NCBI GenBank assembly: GCA_943789455.1
Contig: CALSUE010000001.1
Location: 760,001-824,000, forward strand
DNA: 64,000 bases
Reading direction: 5' to 3'
Source of the DNA: an uncultured Flavobacteriaceae bacterium
GTDB lineage: Bacteria > Bacteroidota > Bacteroidia > Flavobacteriales > Flavobacteriaceae
Part shown: positions 1 to 9,535 of the stretch, in pieces
How positions within the stretch are numbered: the stretch's first letter is position 1
Layout of the letters: the number at the start of each line of letters is the position of its first letter
Made by a program: the position numbers and the translations under genes
Notes under the pieces: model-generated
The model's input: the letters and a program-made list of their open reading frames with translations, nothing else
The model's database searches: none
What the model was told of the DNA's origin: nothing

Positions 1-72
1 TACATCACAGATGATACGTTCAATGGTAAATTATTCATAAAATTTACAATAAGTTTTACTAATTGTTTTTAA
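1..72 (+). other. possible 3' end of an upstream coding region
   Basis: Frame 1 is open from the first base to a TAA at 70-72 and could be the last 23 codons of a gene that begins before the window. The fragment is too short to assign to a family, and frame 2 also reads for 12 codons before a stop. I record it only because the next gene starts shortly after it on the same strand. Confidence 0.25.
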
Positions 73-115
73 GGTGTGAGAAATGGTTTATTTTTACAGA
101 AACAGAAAATATATT

Positions 116-1204
116 ATGAGTAAAGAATCAATATTAAATAAAAAATCAATTTCCTTTTTAGAAAAATATTTAAATAATGCTGCACCAACAGGTTATGAAT
201 GGGAAGGGCAAAAAATATGGATGAATTACTTAAAACCATATGTAGATGAATTTATCACAGACACCTATGGTTCAGCCGTAGCTGTAATTAATCCTGAAGC
301 TAAATACAAAGTAGTTATAGAAGGTCATGCAGATGAAATATCTTGGTATGTTAATTATATTTCTGATAATGGTTTAATTTATGTGATAAGAAATGGTGGT
401 AGTGATCATCAAATTGCTCCGAGTAAAATTGTAAATATTCATACTAAGAAAGGAGTTGTGAAGGGAATTTTCGGTTGGCCTGCAATCCACACAAGAAATA
501 AAGCGAATGAAGAAGCTCCTAAACCTGAAAATATTTTTATTGACTGCGGTTGTAAAACAAAAGAAGAAGTTGAAAAATTAGGAGTTCATGTAGGCTGTGT
601 AATTACCTATCCAGATGAATTTCATATACTAAATGAATCAAATTTTGTTTGCAGAGCTTTAGACAACAGAATGGGTGGCTTTATGATAGCTGAAGTTGCA
701 AGACTAATTTATGAAAATAAAAAACAGCTTCCATTTGGGCTTTACATCACCAATTCTGTTCAAGAAGAAATTGGATTACGCGGTGCTGAGATGATATCAC
801 ATACTATAAAACCAAATCTAGCTATAGTTACTGATGTGACTCATGACACCACTACTCCAATGATAGATAAAAAGAAGGAAGGTCATATTGAGAACGGAAA
901 AGGCCCTGTTATTGCCTATGCTCCTGCTGTTCAGCAAAAACTTAGAGATTTAATTACAGAAACAGCTGAAGAAAAGAACATTCCTTTTCAAAGAGCGGCG
1001 CTATCTAGAGCAACAGGAACTGATACTGACGCTTTTGCTTACAGCAATGGAGGTGTTGCTTCTGCTCTAATTTCTTTACCACTACGTTATATGCATACAA
1101 CCGTGGAAATGGTTCACAGAGATGATGTAGAAAATGTTATTAAATTAATCTATGAATCTTTACTTAAAATAAAAGGTGAAGAAACCTTTTCTTATTTTAA
1201 TTAA
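116..1204 (+). CDS. M42 family metallopeptidase (glutamyl aminopeptidase/endoglucanase-like)
   Basis: This is a cytosolic dinuclear-metal aminopeptidase of family M42, expected to trim N-terminal residues from peptides. Metal-ligand motifs appear in the family order: EGHADE near residue 70, RALDNRMGG (bridging Asp), VQEEIGLRGA (catalytic Glu pair), VTDVTHD, and a late MHTTVEMVHRDD carrying the last His. The ORF track begins at 83, but the 11 extra residues do not look like the family; the MSKESI start at 116 gives 362 aa, the usual length. The next gene starts 5 nt after the stop, so it probably heads a three-gene operon. The natural substrate is not evident. Confidence 0.88.
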   Translation: MSKESILNKKSISFLEKYLNNAAPTGYEWEGQKIWMNYLKPYVDEFITDTYGSAVAVINPEAKYKVVIEGHADEISWYVNYISDNGLIYVIRNGGSDHQIAPSKIVNIHTKKGVVKGIFGWPAIHTRNKANEEAPKPENIFIDCGCKTKEEVEKLGVHVGCVITYPDEFHILNESNFVCRALDNRMGGFMIAEVARLIYENKKQLPFGLYITNSVQEEIGLRGAEMISHTIKPNLAIVTDVTHDTTTPMIDKKKEGHIENGKGPVIAYAPAVQQKLRDLITETAEEKNIPFQRAALSRATGTDTDAFAYSNGGVASALISLPLRYMHTTVEMVHRDDVENVIKLIYESLLKIKGEETFSYFN

Positions 1205-1209
1205 ATAAA

Positions 1210-2367
1210 ATGCTACAAAATCAGCAACAACTTTTTGATATTCCTGAGGATATCAATTATTTAAACATAGCAAGTCAATCACCATCTTTTAAGGCAGTTG
1301 AACAAGCTGGAGTTTCTGCTGTTTTAGAAAAAAGTCATCCCTATAAAATTGTAACAGATACTTATTTTGAACCCATAAAAGAGCTCAAAAAACTATTTGC
1401 AGAATTGGTTGATGTAGAAGATTATAATAGAATTGCCAACATCCCATCTGCTTCTTATGGAATGGCAACAGTAGCTAATAATATTATATTACATAAAGAT
1501 GATGAAATACTTCTTATTGAAGAACAATTTCCAAGCAACTACTATGTTTGGGAAAAATTAGCTGCAAAATTTGAAGCAAAAATTAAACTAGTTAAACGTC
1601 CAAAGACTGAAGTTGACCAGGGCATACTATGGAATAAAGCAATTTTAAATGCCATTAGCAATAAAACAGCTCTAGTTAGTCTGGGAAATATTCATTGGGC
1701 TAGCGGAACCTTATTTAATTTAAAGGCCATACGAAAAAAAACAAGCAAACACAATTCATTACTAATTATAGACGGAAGTCAATCTGTAGGTGCTTTTACA
1801 TTTTCTGTAAAAGAAATTAAACCAGATGCTTTAATTTGTGCAGGATATAAATGGTTATTTGGTCCTTATGGGTGTGGCTATGGGTATTTTGGATCGTATT
1901 TTGATCATGGAGTTCCTATTGAAGAAAATTGGTCTAATCGGCTAAATAGTGAAAACTTAATTAATTTAACCAATTATGAATCTAATTACAAGCCTTTAGC
2001 CAATAGATATTCTTCTGGCGAACATGCTAGTTTTATTTATGTAAAAATGCAAATAGCAGCTCTGAAACAAATCTTAAAATGGACTCCTAGTGCTATTCAG
2101 GCCTATTGTGAAGATATTACACGAGATGCTGTTATTGAACTTCAAAAAATGGGATGTTATATTGAAAACCCAAAAGATAGAACACATCATTTGTTTGGTG
2201 TAAGGCTTCCGGATGAATTGTCTATAGATACTTTAAAAAAAGAATTAAATGTAGCAAAAATCTTCATTTCTTTTAGAGGGAAATATATAAGACTTTCCTG
2301 TCATATTTATAATACAAAAGAAGATTTTAACTCCCTGGTAGCCTGTGTAAAGAATGCAATGAATTAG
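1210..2367 (+). CDS. aminotransferase class V-fold PLP-dependent enzyme
   Basis: This is a fold-type I PLP enzyme of the class V (NifS/kynureninase-like) group. The cofactor motif reads DGSQSVGAF, followed by CAGYKWLFGPYGCGYG, whose Lys is the expected Schiff-base residue. The C-terminal small domain carries RLSCHIYNT, with the usual substrate-carboxylate Arg. There is no obvious catalytic Cys loop typical of housekeeping cysteine desulfurases, so a sulfur-mobilising role is not supported. It lies 5 nt downstream of the M42 peptidase and 6 nt upstream of the Nudix gene, suggesting cotranscription. The reaction is unknown. Confidence 0.82.
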   Translation: MLQNQQQLFDIPEDINYLNIASQSPSFKAVEQAGVSAVLEKSHPYKIVTDTYFEPIKELKKLFAELVDVEDYNRIANIPSASYGMATVANNIILHKDDEILLIEEQFPSNYYVWEKLAAKFEAKIKLVKRPKTEVDQGILWNKAILNAISNKTALVSLGNIHWASGTLFNLKAIRKKTSKHNSLLIIDGSQSVGAFTFSVKEIKPDALICAGYKWLFGPYGCGYGYFGSYFDHGVPIEENWSNRLNSENLINLTNYESNYKPLANRYSSGEHASFIYVKMQIAALKQILKWTPSAIQAYCEDITRDAVIELQKMGCYIENPKDRTHHLFGVRLPDELSIDTLKKELNVAKIFISFRGKYIRLSCHIYNTKEDFNSLVACVKNAMN

Positions 2368-2373
2368 TTTTTT

Positions 2374-2937
2374 ATGGATGAATGGATTGATGTTTTAGAT
2401 ATCGAAGGCAATAGAACAGGAAAAACTTGTCAAAAATCTGTAGTTCATAAAAAAGGTCTATATCATGCCACAGTCCATATCTGGTTTTATACCCGTAAAG
2501 GAAAAATTTTATTGCAACAACGTGCAGCCTCTAAAGCAATCTATCCGTTACTTTGGGATGTAAGTGTTGCTGGTCATGTAAATGCTGGTGAAAGCTTATT
2601 AACTGGAGCTATAAGGGAAGTTAAAGAAGAAATTGGATTAATAATTCTAGAAAATGATTTAAAAAAAATTGGAGTGGTAAAATCTTTCAAATCATACAAT
2701 TCAGGTATTATAGATAATGAGTTTCACAATATTTTTATCTCTGAATTAAAAGAAGATATTGAAAATCTCACCCTTCAAAAAGAAGAAGTTGAGGCTTTAA
2801 AAATAGTTTCTACATTTGCTTTTGAAGAGCTTTTAGAGGGTTCTAAACATAATTCTCACTTTGTATCTTCTAACAAAGAATATTATGTTTTTGTCTTAAA
2901 CAAAATCAAAGATTATATCAAAAAAAACAACGCTTAA
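2374..2937 (+). CDS. Nudix hydrolase, IPP-isomerase/YfcD-like
   Basis: A Nudix box is present as GHVNAGESLLTGAIREVKEEIGL, matching GX5EX7REUXEEXGU with all catalytic Glu residues. The N-terminus (DEWIDVLD, then GLYHATVHIWF) and the length of 187 aa match the Nudix subgroup related to isopentenyl-diphosphate isomerase and YfcD. Members hydrolyse nucleoside-diphosphate-linked or prenyl-diphosphate compounds; the substrate here cannot be read from sequence. It is the last gene of the peptidase-aminotransferase-Nudix run and converges on the ABC exporter gene. Confidence 0.85.
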   Translation: MDEWIDVLDIEGNRTGKTCQKSVVHKKGLYHATVHIWFYTRKGKILLQQRAASKAIYPLLWDVSVAGHVNAGESLLTGAIREVKEEIGLIILENDLKKIGVVKSFKSYNSGIIDNEFHNIFISELKEDIENLTLQKEEVEALKIVSTFAFEELLEGSKHNSHFVSSNKEYYVFVLNKIKDYIKKNNA

Positions 2938-2952
2938 ATTAATACATAATAA

Positions 2953-4701
2953 TTAAATCTTTGCTTGATAGGTATACAAATCAAAATACCTTCCTTTTGC
3001 TTTTATTAATTCATTATGGGTACCTCGCTCTACTATTTCACCATTTTCTATAACTAATATCTGATTTGCTTTTTTTATAGTGCTTAACCTATGTGCTATA
3101 ACTATTGTTGTTCGGTCCTTTACTAATTGTGCTAAACTTTTCTGAATTAAGGACTCACTCTCTGTGTCTAGACTTGAAGTAGCTTCATCTAAAATAATAA
3201 TTTTTGGATCTGCCAAAATTGCTCTTGCAATGGCCAAGCGTTGTCTTTGACCCCCTGAAAGTTTAACACCACGTTCTCCTATAAGCGTATCTAAACCATG
3301 CTCAAATCTACTTGTAAATTCATCTACATAAGCTGCTTTAACTGCTTTATCTAATTCAATTTCTGTAGCATTTGGTCTCGGAAAAAGTATGTTTTCCCTT
3401 ATGGTTCCCTCAAATAAGAACTCATCTTGCAGCACAACTCCTAGATGTTTTCTATAACTAGATAGTTTGATTTTAGACATATCTTGTTGGTCTATGGTTA
3501 TGGTACCAGAGGTTGGATTTAAAAAAGTAGCAGACAAACCTGCAATAGTTGATTTACCAGAACCTGAGCTGCCTACCAATGCTGTTACTGAGCCTGGAGG
3601 TACATGAAAGTTTATATTGTGTAGTACCTCTTTTCCTTCTTCATAGGAAAAGGAAACGTTATTAAATACGATATCTCCATCTACTTTTTTTAATGCTAGA
3701 ATTCTCTCTTTATCATCTTCTTCTGCCTCCATATTCATAAGCTCCTCTGTTCTATCTAACCCGGCTAAAGCCTCAGTTAATTGACTTCCAATATTACTCA
3801 TCTGAACTATTGGGGCTATCATAAAACCTAAAAGTAATGTAAACTTCAAAAAATCTCCAGTAGTCAACTGCCCTTCAATCATAAAATACCCTCCTATTCC
3901 CATGATGCCAACTGAAGCTAAGCCCAATAAAAAAGTTGATGAACTAGTCATAACGGCAGTTGCTGTCAAACTTTTTTTCACATTCTGAAACAACAGGTCT
4001 ACTCCTTTTTCAAATGTTTCATTCTCCTGGTTTTCTGCATTAAAAGCTTTTATAACTCTAACCCCTGCTAAAGTTTCTGTGAGTCTTCCTTTTACTTCTG
4101 CATTAATTTTTCCACGATTTCTGAAAATTGGACGAATGTATTTAAATGCTTTTAAAGCTATGACCCCAAAAACACTCACCGGTAAAAAAACAAATAATGT
4201 CATCCAAGGATTTATTTGAATTAATAAAACTAAAGATATAATGGCGGTAATTACGCCTCCAACTAATTGAACAAGACCTGTACCAATGAGATTTCTGACA
4301 CCTTCCACATCACTCATAATTCTTGAAACCAGGGCTCCTGATTTTGTATTATCAAAAAAACTAATTGGCAGTGATAAAACTTTCTTTTGAACTTGAGCTC
4401 TTAATTCTGAGATAAGATATTGTGCTTGAACACTTAGTATTCTGGTTAATAAAAAAGAGGTAATAGCTTGTATTAACAAGGCAAATCCAACAATCCACAA
4501 TAAGTCATATAAGGAATTCATATCTTGATTTGGGTAGATATCATCCAATAAATCTTTTGACTTTAGCGGGAGAACAAACCCAGATAATCTATTAATTAAT
4601 ATTAAAAACAATCCTATAAACACCAAATTACGTCTTGGCCAAATAATTGTTTTGAAAGCTTTAGCCATAGTGACTTTTTGCTTTTTTTTATTTTTTTTCA
4701 T
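2953..4701 (-). CDS. ABC transporter, fused permease/ATPase (type I exporter, MsbA-like)
   Basis: This 582-aa half-transporter has an N-terminal six-helix exporter domain (about residues 25-320) and a C-terminal ATPase domain. The ATPase shows Walker A GSSGSGKST, signature LSGGQRQR, Walker B IIILDEATSSLD and the H-loop His in AHRLST. Half-transporters of this form act as homodimers in the inner membrane and flip lipids or export hydrophobic compounds. An MsbA-like lipid A flippase role is possible, but the subfamily has many members per Flavobacteriia genome, so the substrate is open. A candidate promoter lies at 4743-4773. Confidence 0.9.
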   Translation of the reverse strand: MKKNKKKQKVTMAKAFKTIIWPRRNLVFIGLFLILINRLSGFVLPLKSKDLLDDIYPNQDMNSLYDLLWIVGFALLIQAITSFLLTRILSVQAQYLISELRAQVQKKVLSLPISFFDNTKSGALVSRIMSDVEGVRNLIGTGLVQLVGGVITAIISLVLLIQINPWMTLFVFLPVSVFGVIALKAFKYIRPIFRNRGKINAEVKGRLTETLAGVRVIKAFNAENQENETFEKGVDLLFQNVKKSLTATAVMTSSSTFLLGLASVGIMGIGGYFMIEGQLTTGDFLKFTLLLGFMIAPIVQMSNIGSQLTEALAGLDRTEELMNMEAEEDDKERILALKKVDGDIVFNNVSFSYEEGKEVLHNINFHVPPGSVTALVGSSGSGKSTIAGLSATFLNPTSGTITIDQQDMSKIKLSSYRKHLGVVLQDEFLFEGTIRENILFPRPNATEIELDKAVKAAYVDEFTSRFEHGLDTLIGERGVKLSGGQRQRLAIARAILADPKIIILDEATSSLDTESESLIQKSLAQLVKDRTTIVIAHRLSTIKKANQILVIENGEIVERGTHNELIKAKGRYFDLYTYQAKI

Positions 4702-4742
4702 CTTCTAAATATATTTTATAAAAATAATTGACAAAGGGTATG

Positions 4743-4773
4743 CAAAACAAGTATTAAGTAGCATATTAACAAA
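4743..4773 (-). promoter_or_regulatory. candidate Bacteroidota promoter for the ABC exporter
   Basis: On the minus strand a TTTG (4770-4773) is followed after exactly 19 nt by TTGTTTTG (4743-4750), one mismatch from the TAnnTTTG consensus of the Bacteroidota primary sigma factor. The spacing and distance to the ATG at 4701 fit. Confidence 0.45.
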
Positions 4774-4873
4774 AAAATAGCAACCTTAATTTTATTTGTC
4801 ATTATTAGGAGGTCTAAATCTAAAAAATGAAATAATTATGATGTTTCATAGTAGATAAAACTATATTAGCCTT

Positions 4874-5650
4874 ATGGATATAGAAATCATCACCAATCTT
4901 CTTTCAATGTATTGGCCTATATTTTTATTGTTTTTTGTTGTTGCTGTTCTGTATTCTTCTGTTGGATTTGGTGGTGGATCGAGTTATTTAGCAATTTTAG
5001 CGCTTACCGGGATTGTTTTTACACAAATTAGGTTCATTTCATTACTGTGTAATATAGCTGTAGTTAGTTTAAATGTCTTTCATTTTCAAAAACAACAACT
5101 CTATGACTGGAAAAAGGTTATTCCTATACTGTCTTTTAGTATTCCCCTAGCTTTTATTGGTGGATTTATTGAGGTAAACAAAAATATATTTTTCATCTTA
5201 TTAGGCTTTACGCTATTAATGGCATCTCTTGTGATGTGGTTTAATAAAAAAATTGTCTCAAAACGTATTAATACAAGCTATATTAATCTATCAAAAAATA
5301 GTAGTTATGCTGGTGTAATTGGTTTTATCTCGGGTATGATAGGAATAGGTGGAGGAATTTTTTTAGCTCCATTACTACACCTAAGACAATGGGATACTCC
5401 AAAAAGAATAGCAGCAACTGCCAGTTTATTTATATTGTTAAATTCTATTAGTGGAATTTTAGGCTATTCATTCAACTCAGATGTATCTGTGGAATGGGAT
5501 CTTGCTATAATGCTAATTATGGTGGTTTTGGCAGGTAGTTTCTTAGGAAATAGAATTAGCCAACAATTTTTAACACCGATTCAAATAAAAAAGGGAACAG
5601 CAATTTTAATTGCTTTTGTGAGCATTCGTATTCTTCTAAAAATCTTTTAA
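4874..5650 (+). CDS. sulfite exporter TauE/SafE family permease
   Basis: This is a 258-aa polytopic membrane protein with about eight hydrophobic segments and the two glycine-rich repeats of the TauE/SafE family (VGFGGGSSYLA near residue 30 and ISGMIGIGGGIFLAP near 155). Members move small anions such as sulfite, sulfoacetate or taurine-derived compounds, but most are uncharacterised. It is divergent from the ABC exporter, and its 3' end overlaps that of the minus-strand 124-aa gene by 4 nt. Confidence 0.87.
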   Translation: MDIEIITNLLSMYWPIFLLFFVVAVLYSSVGFGGGSSYLAILALTGIVFTQIRFISLLCNIAVVSLNVFHFQKQQLYDWKKVIPILSFSIPLAFIGGFIEVNKNIFFILLGFTLLMASLVMWFNKKIVSKRINTSYINLSKNSSYAGVIGFISGMIGIGGGIFLAPLLHLRQWDTPKRIAATASLFILLNSISGILGYSFNSDVSVEWDLAIMLIMVVLAGSFLGNRISQQFLTPIQIKKGTAILIAFVSIRILLKIF

Positions 5651-6021
5651 TTTAGAACCTCATTCAAACTGTCCAAAAATCTTTTTTGAATAATCTTAAT
5701 AATCCTTTTGTGAATTTCTGAAGAGTGATTTAAATAATATATATATTCCTTAGAAGAAAAATGACCAATAATAAAGCCTAAACAAATATTCCTGTACGAT
5801 ATGTCTTTATTAATGATAGCATTTATTTTATCTTTTATTTGATTTTCTGATAAGCCTTCAATAATAATTTTCCTTTTTTTTAAGTAGTTACTTAATGAAA
5901 GAATTAACAAATCGTGTTGCATTTTTATGATTGGACGAATTGTGATATTTTGAAAATATTCAAGTTCACTAGTCCCCTCTTTTATTAGGTTTTTTAGAAT
6001 TGGACGCTCTTTTTTATTCAT
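5647..6021 (-). CDS. conserved small protein of unknown function (124 aa)
   Basis: I see no catalytic motif, signal peptide or membrane segment. The protein is basic and mostly helical by composition. It resembles, from memory, a Flavobacteriia family sometimes labelled glyoxalase in databases (core RPIIKMQHDLLILSLSNYL, then a FIIGHFSSKEY segment), although nothing like a VOC fold is visible, so that label should not be trusted. Its start overlaps the end of the 159-aa gene by 8 nt, which implies translational coupling and probably cotranscription with purC. Confidence 0.68.
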   Translation of the reverse strand: MNKKERPILKNLIKEGTSELEYFQNITIRPIIKMQHDLLILSLSNYLKKRKIIIEGLSENQIKDKINAIINKDISYRNICLGFIIGHFSSKEYIYYLNHSSEIHKRIIKIIQKRFLDSLNEVLN

Positions 6022-6493
6022 CTAGTAAATGGTCAAATTCTAATTGATAATCATATTGTAAGTCTTCATGAAGGGTAGCTATCGCTTTCTTTATTAAAAT
6101 TATCTGCCTGTTATAAACATTTAATAAACGAGGGCTTTTAGATATTGAGGGTGATACATTTTTAAGTTCTTTGCAAAAGTGAAGTAACAACTCTACTTCT
6201 GTTTCCTTTATTTTTGAGTAGCGTATGTGCTTTTTCGTAAGCTTAAGTATCTTACGCACACTTTTTCTGATGTAAAAAAAACTTTTAGTATTAATTTCAT
6301 CAAATAATAAAGTAATGTATTCTTTCACCTTACTGATATACGTTTCCTCGTCATCTTTATCAAATAATAAGTACGTGAGTAATTCTTTATTTTCTTTTTT
6401 AAATTTAGATAATAAAAGACACAATTCAATCAATTCTTGCGAAGACTTGTAGTTTAATTCGTCTTTAATTTTTTTTATGGTTACTGGTTTCAT
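6014..6493 (-). CDS. conserved hypothetical protein (159 aa)
   Basis: I do not recognise a function. The protein is highly charged, Lys/Glu-rich and Gly-poor, predicted all-helical, without a leader or membrane span. It starts 7 nt after the purC stop and overlaps the following 124-aa gene by 8 nt, so the three are probably one transcript. The tight spacing and normal codon use argue that it is a real gene. Confidence 0.66.
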   Translation of the reverse strand: MKPVTIKKIKDELNYKSSQELIELCLLLSKFKKENKELLTYLLFDKDDEETYISKVKEYITLLFDEINTKSFFYIRKSVRKILKLTKKHIRYSKIKETEVELLLHFCKELKNVSPSISKSPRLLNVYNRQIILIKKAIATLHEDLQYDYQLEFDHLLDE

Positions 6494-6500
6494 TAAGTAA

Positions 6501-7457
6501 CTATTTTAAAAAACCATTTAAAAAGGAAGTTGTATTTCTCTCTATTCTTTCTAAAACCTTTGATGTATTCGCCTTTATAAAAACATCTCCTGTAATTTGT
6601 TCATATAATTCAATATAACGCTCAGAAATTTCTAAGATTTTCTGATCCGACATTGTAGGAATTAGGTCACCTTCTTTACCTTGAAAACCGTTTTCAATTA
6701 ACCACTGACGAACAAATTCTTTTGACAACTGTTTTTGATTTTCACCTTTAGCTTGTCTTTCATCATAACCCTCTTGATAAAAGTATCGTGAGGAATCTGG
6801 CGTATGAATTTCGTCAATAAGAACTATTTCACCTTTTTCTGTTTTTCCAAATTCATATTTTGTGTCCACTAATATTAAACCACGTTTTGCAGCAATTTCA
6901 GTTCCTCTTTGAAATAATTTTCTTGTATAATCTTCCAAGACTAAATACTCTTTTTCGGATACTATACCATTTGCTAAAATATCTTCTCTTGAAATATCTT
7001 CATCATGATCGCCATTTTCAGCTTTTGTAGATGGAGTGATAATTGGTTCTGGAAGTTTACCATTTTCTTTAATTCCCTCTTGCATAGGAACACCGCATAA
7101 AATTCTTTTTCCAAGTTTATATTCTCTAGCTGCATGTCCTGCTAGGTACCCTCTTATAACCATTTCTACTTTAAAAGGTGAACATAAATGACCAACAGCT
7201 ACATTTTCATCTGGATTAGCAATTAACCAATTGGGAACTAAATCTTCTGTTTCCTTCATCATTTTAGTGGCAATCTGATTTAGTATTTGCCCCTTAAAAG
7301 GAATTTGTCTGGGCATGATTACATCAAAAGCTGATAATCTGTCTGAGGCGATCATAACAAGTAATTGTTCATCAATATTGTAAACCTCTCTTACTTTGCC
7401 CTTGTAGACATCTTTTTGTTTGGGGAATTGAAAATTAGTTTCGTTTATGGTGTTCAT
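6501..7457 (-). CDS. purC: phosphoribosylaminoimidazole-succinocarboxamide synthase
   Basis: PurC joins CAIR and aspartate in an ATP-dependent step of de novo purine synthesis, giving SAICAR. The N-terminus has the family signature [11 protein letters not shown], followed by [20 protein letters not shown], the [12 protein letters not shown] segment, and [10 protein letters not shown] and [12 protein letters not shown]. At 318 aa it is the longer form common in Bacteroidota and eukaryote-like enzymes. A near-perfect TAnnTTTG element sits 26 nt upstream of the ATG, inside the phoH-purC gap. Two small hypothetical genes follow closely. Confidence 0.95.
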   Translation of the reverse strand: MNTINETNFQFPKQKDVYKGKVREVYNIDEQLLVMIASDRLSAFDVIMPRQIPFKGQILNQIATKMMKETEDLVPNWLIANPDENVAVGHLCSPFKVEMVIRGYLAGHAAREYKLGKRILCGVPMQEGIKENGKLPEPIITPSTKAENGDHDEDISREDILANGIVSEKEYLVLEDYTRKLFQRGTEIAAKRGLILVDTKYEFGKTEKGEIVLIDEIHTPDSSRYFYQEGYDERQAKGENQKQLSKEFVRQWLIENGFQGKEGDLIPTMSDQKILEISERYIELYEQITGDVFIKANTSKVLERIERNTTSFLNGFLK

Positions 7458-7482
7458 AAAATTATTAAATAATTGGAAAATG

Positions 7483-7490
7483 CAAAAGTA
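7483..7490 (-). promoter_or_regulatory. candidate -7 element for purC
   Basis: The minus strand reads TACTTTTG followed by CAT, a perfect TAnnTTTG box 26 nt before the purC ATG. No clear TTTG lies about 19 nt further upstream, so only the -7 half is supported. Confidence 0.4.
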
Positions 7491-7507
7491 ATCAAAGAGT
7501 ATTAAAT

Positions 7508-8458
7508 TTAATCTGTTTCGATACCTTTATAAGCACTAATAATACTTTTTACTAATCGGTGACGTATTACATCTTTATCATCTAAATATATTTGAGCGAT
7601 TCCTTCTATATCTTTTAGTGCTAGTAATGATTCTTTTAATCCAGAAATTTGTTTTCTGGGAAGGTCTATCTGGCCTGGATCCCCATTTATCACAAACTTC
7701 GCATGTTTACCCATTCTAGTTAAAAACATTTTCATTTGGTTATGAGTGGTATTTTGAGCTTCATCTAAAATTACAAAGGCGTTATCTAAGGTTCTTCCTC
7801 GCATAAAAGCAAGTGGAGCAATTTGAATTACACCTTTTTCTAAATATGATTCTAGTTTTTCGTGAGGTATCATATCTCTTAATGCATCATAAAGTGGTTG
7901 CATATAGGGATCTAATTTTTCTTTTAAATCTCCAGGAAGAAATCCTAAATTTTCACCTGACTCTACCGCTGGTCTGGTTAAAATAATTCTTCTGACTTCT
8001 TTTTCCTTTAAGGCTTTAACAGCCAAAGCTACAGCAGTATACGTTTTTCCAGTTCCTGCTGGTCCTACAGCAAACAACATATCGTTTTTCTGCATCATAG
8101 AAACCATTTTCCTTTGATTTTCTGTCTGAGCTTTTATATGCTTACCGTTAACACCATGGACTAAAATATCTTTTGCTTTTGCTCCGCCAGACTTTTCTTC
8201 TTTTCCTGTAGATGTTAAAATTCTTTCAATACTGTTCTCATCTAGTTTGTTGTATCGATTAAAATATTTAATAAGCATACCAAGGCGCTTTTCAAATTCG
8301 TTGAGAAGATCAGACTCTCCGTAAATCTTAAGTTTTGATCCTCGAGCAACTATTTTAATTTTTGGAAAACATCTTTTTAATTGTTCTATAGTGCTATTAT
8401 GTGCTCCAAAGAAGTCTTTGGGGTTAATTTCAGTAAGCTCAATGATCCGTTCGTTCAA
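7508..8458 (-). CDS. phoH: PhoH family ATPase/RNA helicase-like protein
   Basis: This is the standard-length (316 aa) PhoH/YbeZ-type P-loop ATPase, linked in other bacteria to rRNA processing together with YbeY. Walker A is GPAGTGKT (residues 132-139), followed by [16 protein letters not shown], Walker [12 protein letters not shown] and the GDPGQIDLP motif. The start codon is TTG at 8456-8458; no in-frame ATG precedes the conserved N-terminus NERIIELTE, so the non-ATG start is likely real. It is divergent from the DUF62 gene. Confidence 0.92.
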   Translation of the reverse strand: MNERIIELTEINPKDFFGAHNSTIEQLKRCFPKIKIVARGSKLKIYGESDLLNEFEKRLGMLIKYFNRYNKLDENSIERILTSTGKEEKSGGAKAKDILVHGVNGKHIKAQTENQRKMVSMMQKNDMLFAVGPAGTGKTYTAVALAVKALKEKEVRRIILTRPAVESGENLGFLPGDLKEKLDPYMQPLYDALRDMIPHEKLESYLEKGVIQIAPLAFMRGRTLDNAFVILDEAQNTTHNQMKMFLTRMGKHAKFVINGDPGQIDLPRKQISGLKESLLALKDIEGIAQIYLDDKDVIRHRLVKSIISAYKGIETD

Positions 8459-8528
8459 ATGTTTTTAGTTTATTGGTTATTATTAAATAATACAACTTAA
8501 AAATAGTGAATAAATTTTCAGAAATGTT

Positions 8529-8536
8529 TAGCTTTG
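8529..8536 (+). promoter_or_regulatory. candidate -7 element for the DUF62 gene
   Basis: TAGCTTTG matches TAnnTTTG, 50 nt before the ATG at 8586. No good -33 partner is seen, so support is weak. Confidence 0.3.
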
Positions 8537-8585
8537 TGTGAAATTTTTAAGCAACTTTTACACATTTAATTAACAGCTAATTTTA

Positions 8586-9413
8586 ATGTCTATAATTACA
8601 TTAACTACTGATTTTGGAACAAAAGACCACTTTGTAGGTGCTGTCAAAGGAGCCATATACTCAGAATTACCTGACGCAAAAATTGTTGATATCACTCATC
8701 ATATTTCTCCATTTAATATTACTGAAACTGCTTATATTTTAAAAAACTCATATAAAAGTTTTCCTGAAGGAACGATTCATATAATTGGGGTTGACTCTGA
8801 ATTAAGTGACACTAACAAACACATAGCTTTAGCTATAGATAATCATTATTTCGTTTGTCCAGATAATGGATTAATTTGTATGATTACCAAAGACATTAAA
8901 CCAACAAAAGTTGTTGAAATTAATATTCATGACAGAATAGAAAGCAGTTTCCCTGTATTGGATGTTTTTGTTCAAGTGGCTTGTTTTATATCTAGAGGTG
9001 GAAATCTAACTGTAATTGGAAAAGAAACCTCAAATTACAAGGAGATAACCGAAATTCAACCAAAAATAAGCCAAGATCAAAAAACAATTTCAGGAGGTGT
9101 CATCTATATTGATAATTATGGTAATATCATTAGTAATATCAATAAGAAACTTTTTACTGATGTTGGAAAAGGAAGAAATTTTAAAATCTCAGCAGCCAAG
9201 TACACTTTTACAAAAATAGTAAAAAAATACAATGAAATACTTGGTGAAAGCTCATCAGACTCTCTTCAATTTGACGGAAATAAATTGGCTTTATTTAATT
9301 CAGCTGGTTATTTAGAAATTGCCATTTACAGAAGTAATTTAAAAACAGTTGGAGGAGCAACTACACTCCTAGGGTTGGAGTATAGAGATACCATAACGAT
9401 AGAGTTTACATAA
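8586..9413 (+). CDS. SAM hydrolase (DUF62; S-adenosyl-L-methionine hydroxide adenosyltransferase)
   Basis: The N-terminus ITLTTDFGTKDHFVGAVKG and the DITHHISPFNI segment are hallmarks of the DUF62 family, which cleaves SAM to adenosine and methionine using water. The fluorinase/chlorinase relatives differ in the halide loop; nothing here suggests a halogenase. A C-terminal beta-barrel region (about residues 165-275) includes IYIDNYGNIISNI. The length of 275 aa is normal. In related genomes, from memory, it lies just upstream of an antibiotic-biosynthesis-type monooxygenase and gldF; here the monooxygenase is only a remnant. Confidence 0.88.
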   Translation: MSIITLTTDFGTKDHFVGAVKGAIYSELPDAKIVDITHHISPFNITETAYILKNSYKSFPEGTIHIIGVDSELSDTNKHIALAIDNHYFVCPDNGLICMITKDIKPTKVVEINIHDRIESSFPVLDVFVQVACFISRGGNLTVIGKETSNYKEITEIQPKISQDQKTISGGVIYIDNYGNIISNINKKLFTDVGKGRNFKISAAKYTFTKIVKKYNEILGESSSDSLQFDGNKLALFNSAGYLEIAIYRSNLKTVGGATTLLGLEYRDTITIEFT

Positions 9414-9417
9414 AGAT

Positions 9418-9535
9418 ATGTTGGTGAGCTATGTGAAATTGAGTTTTTATGAAAAAACCCTTGGTAACTTTCCTATCTAATTTTGATAATAGATGAGAAA
9501 AAGGTTTTAGAATAATAGAATATTCAAACTAAAAA
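9418..9535 (+). pseudogene. decayed remnant of an antibiotic biosynthesis monooxygenase-like gene
   Basis: Four nt after the DUF62 stop an ATG opens a 20-codon frame reading MLVSYVKLSFYEKTLGNF before a TAA. A shift of one frame then continues as LSNFDNR, a TGA, and EKGFR. The composite resembles the start of the small dimeric ABM-fold monooxygenases that I recall between DUF62 and gldF in other Flavobacteriia (MLVRIVK..SFHE..). The rest of the roughly 90-100-aa gene is absent. The 3' boundary is approximate. This is inference from a short match. Confidence 0.45.
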
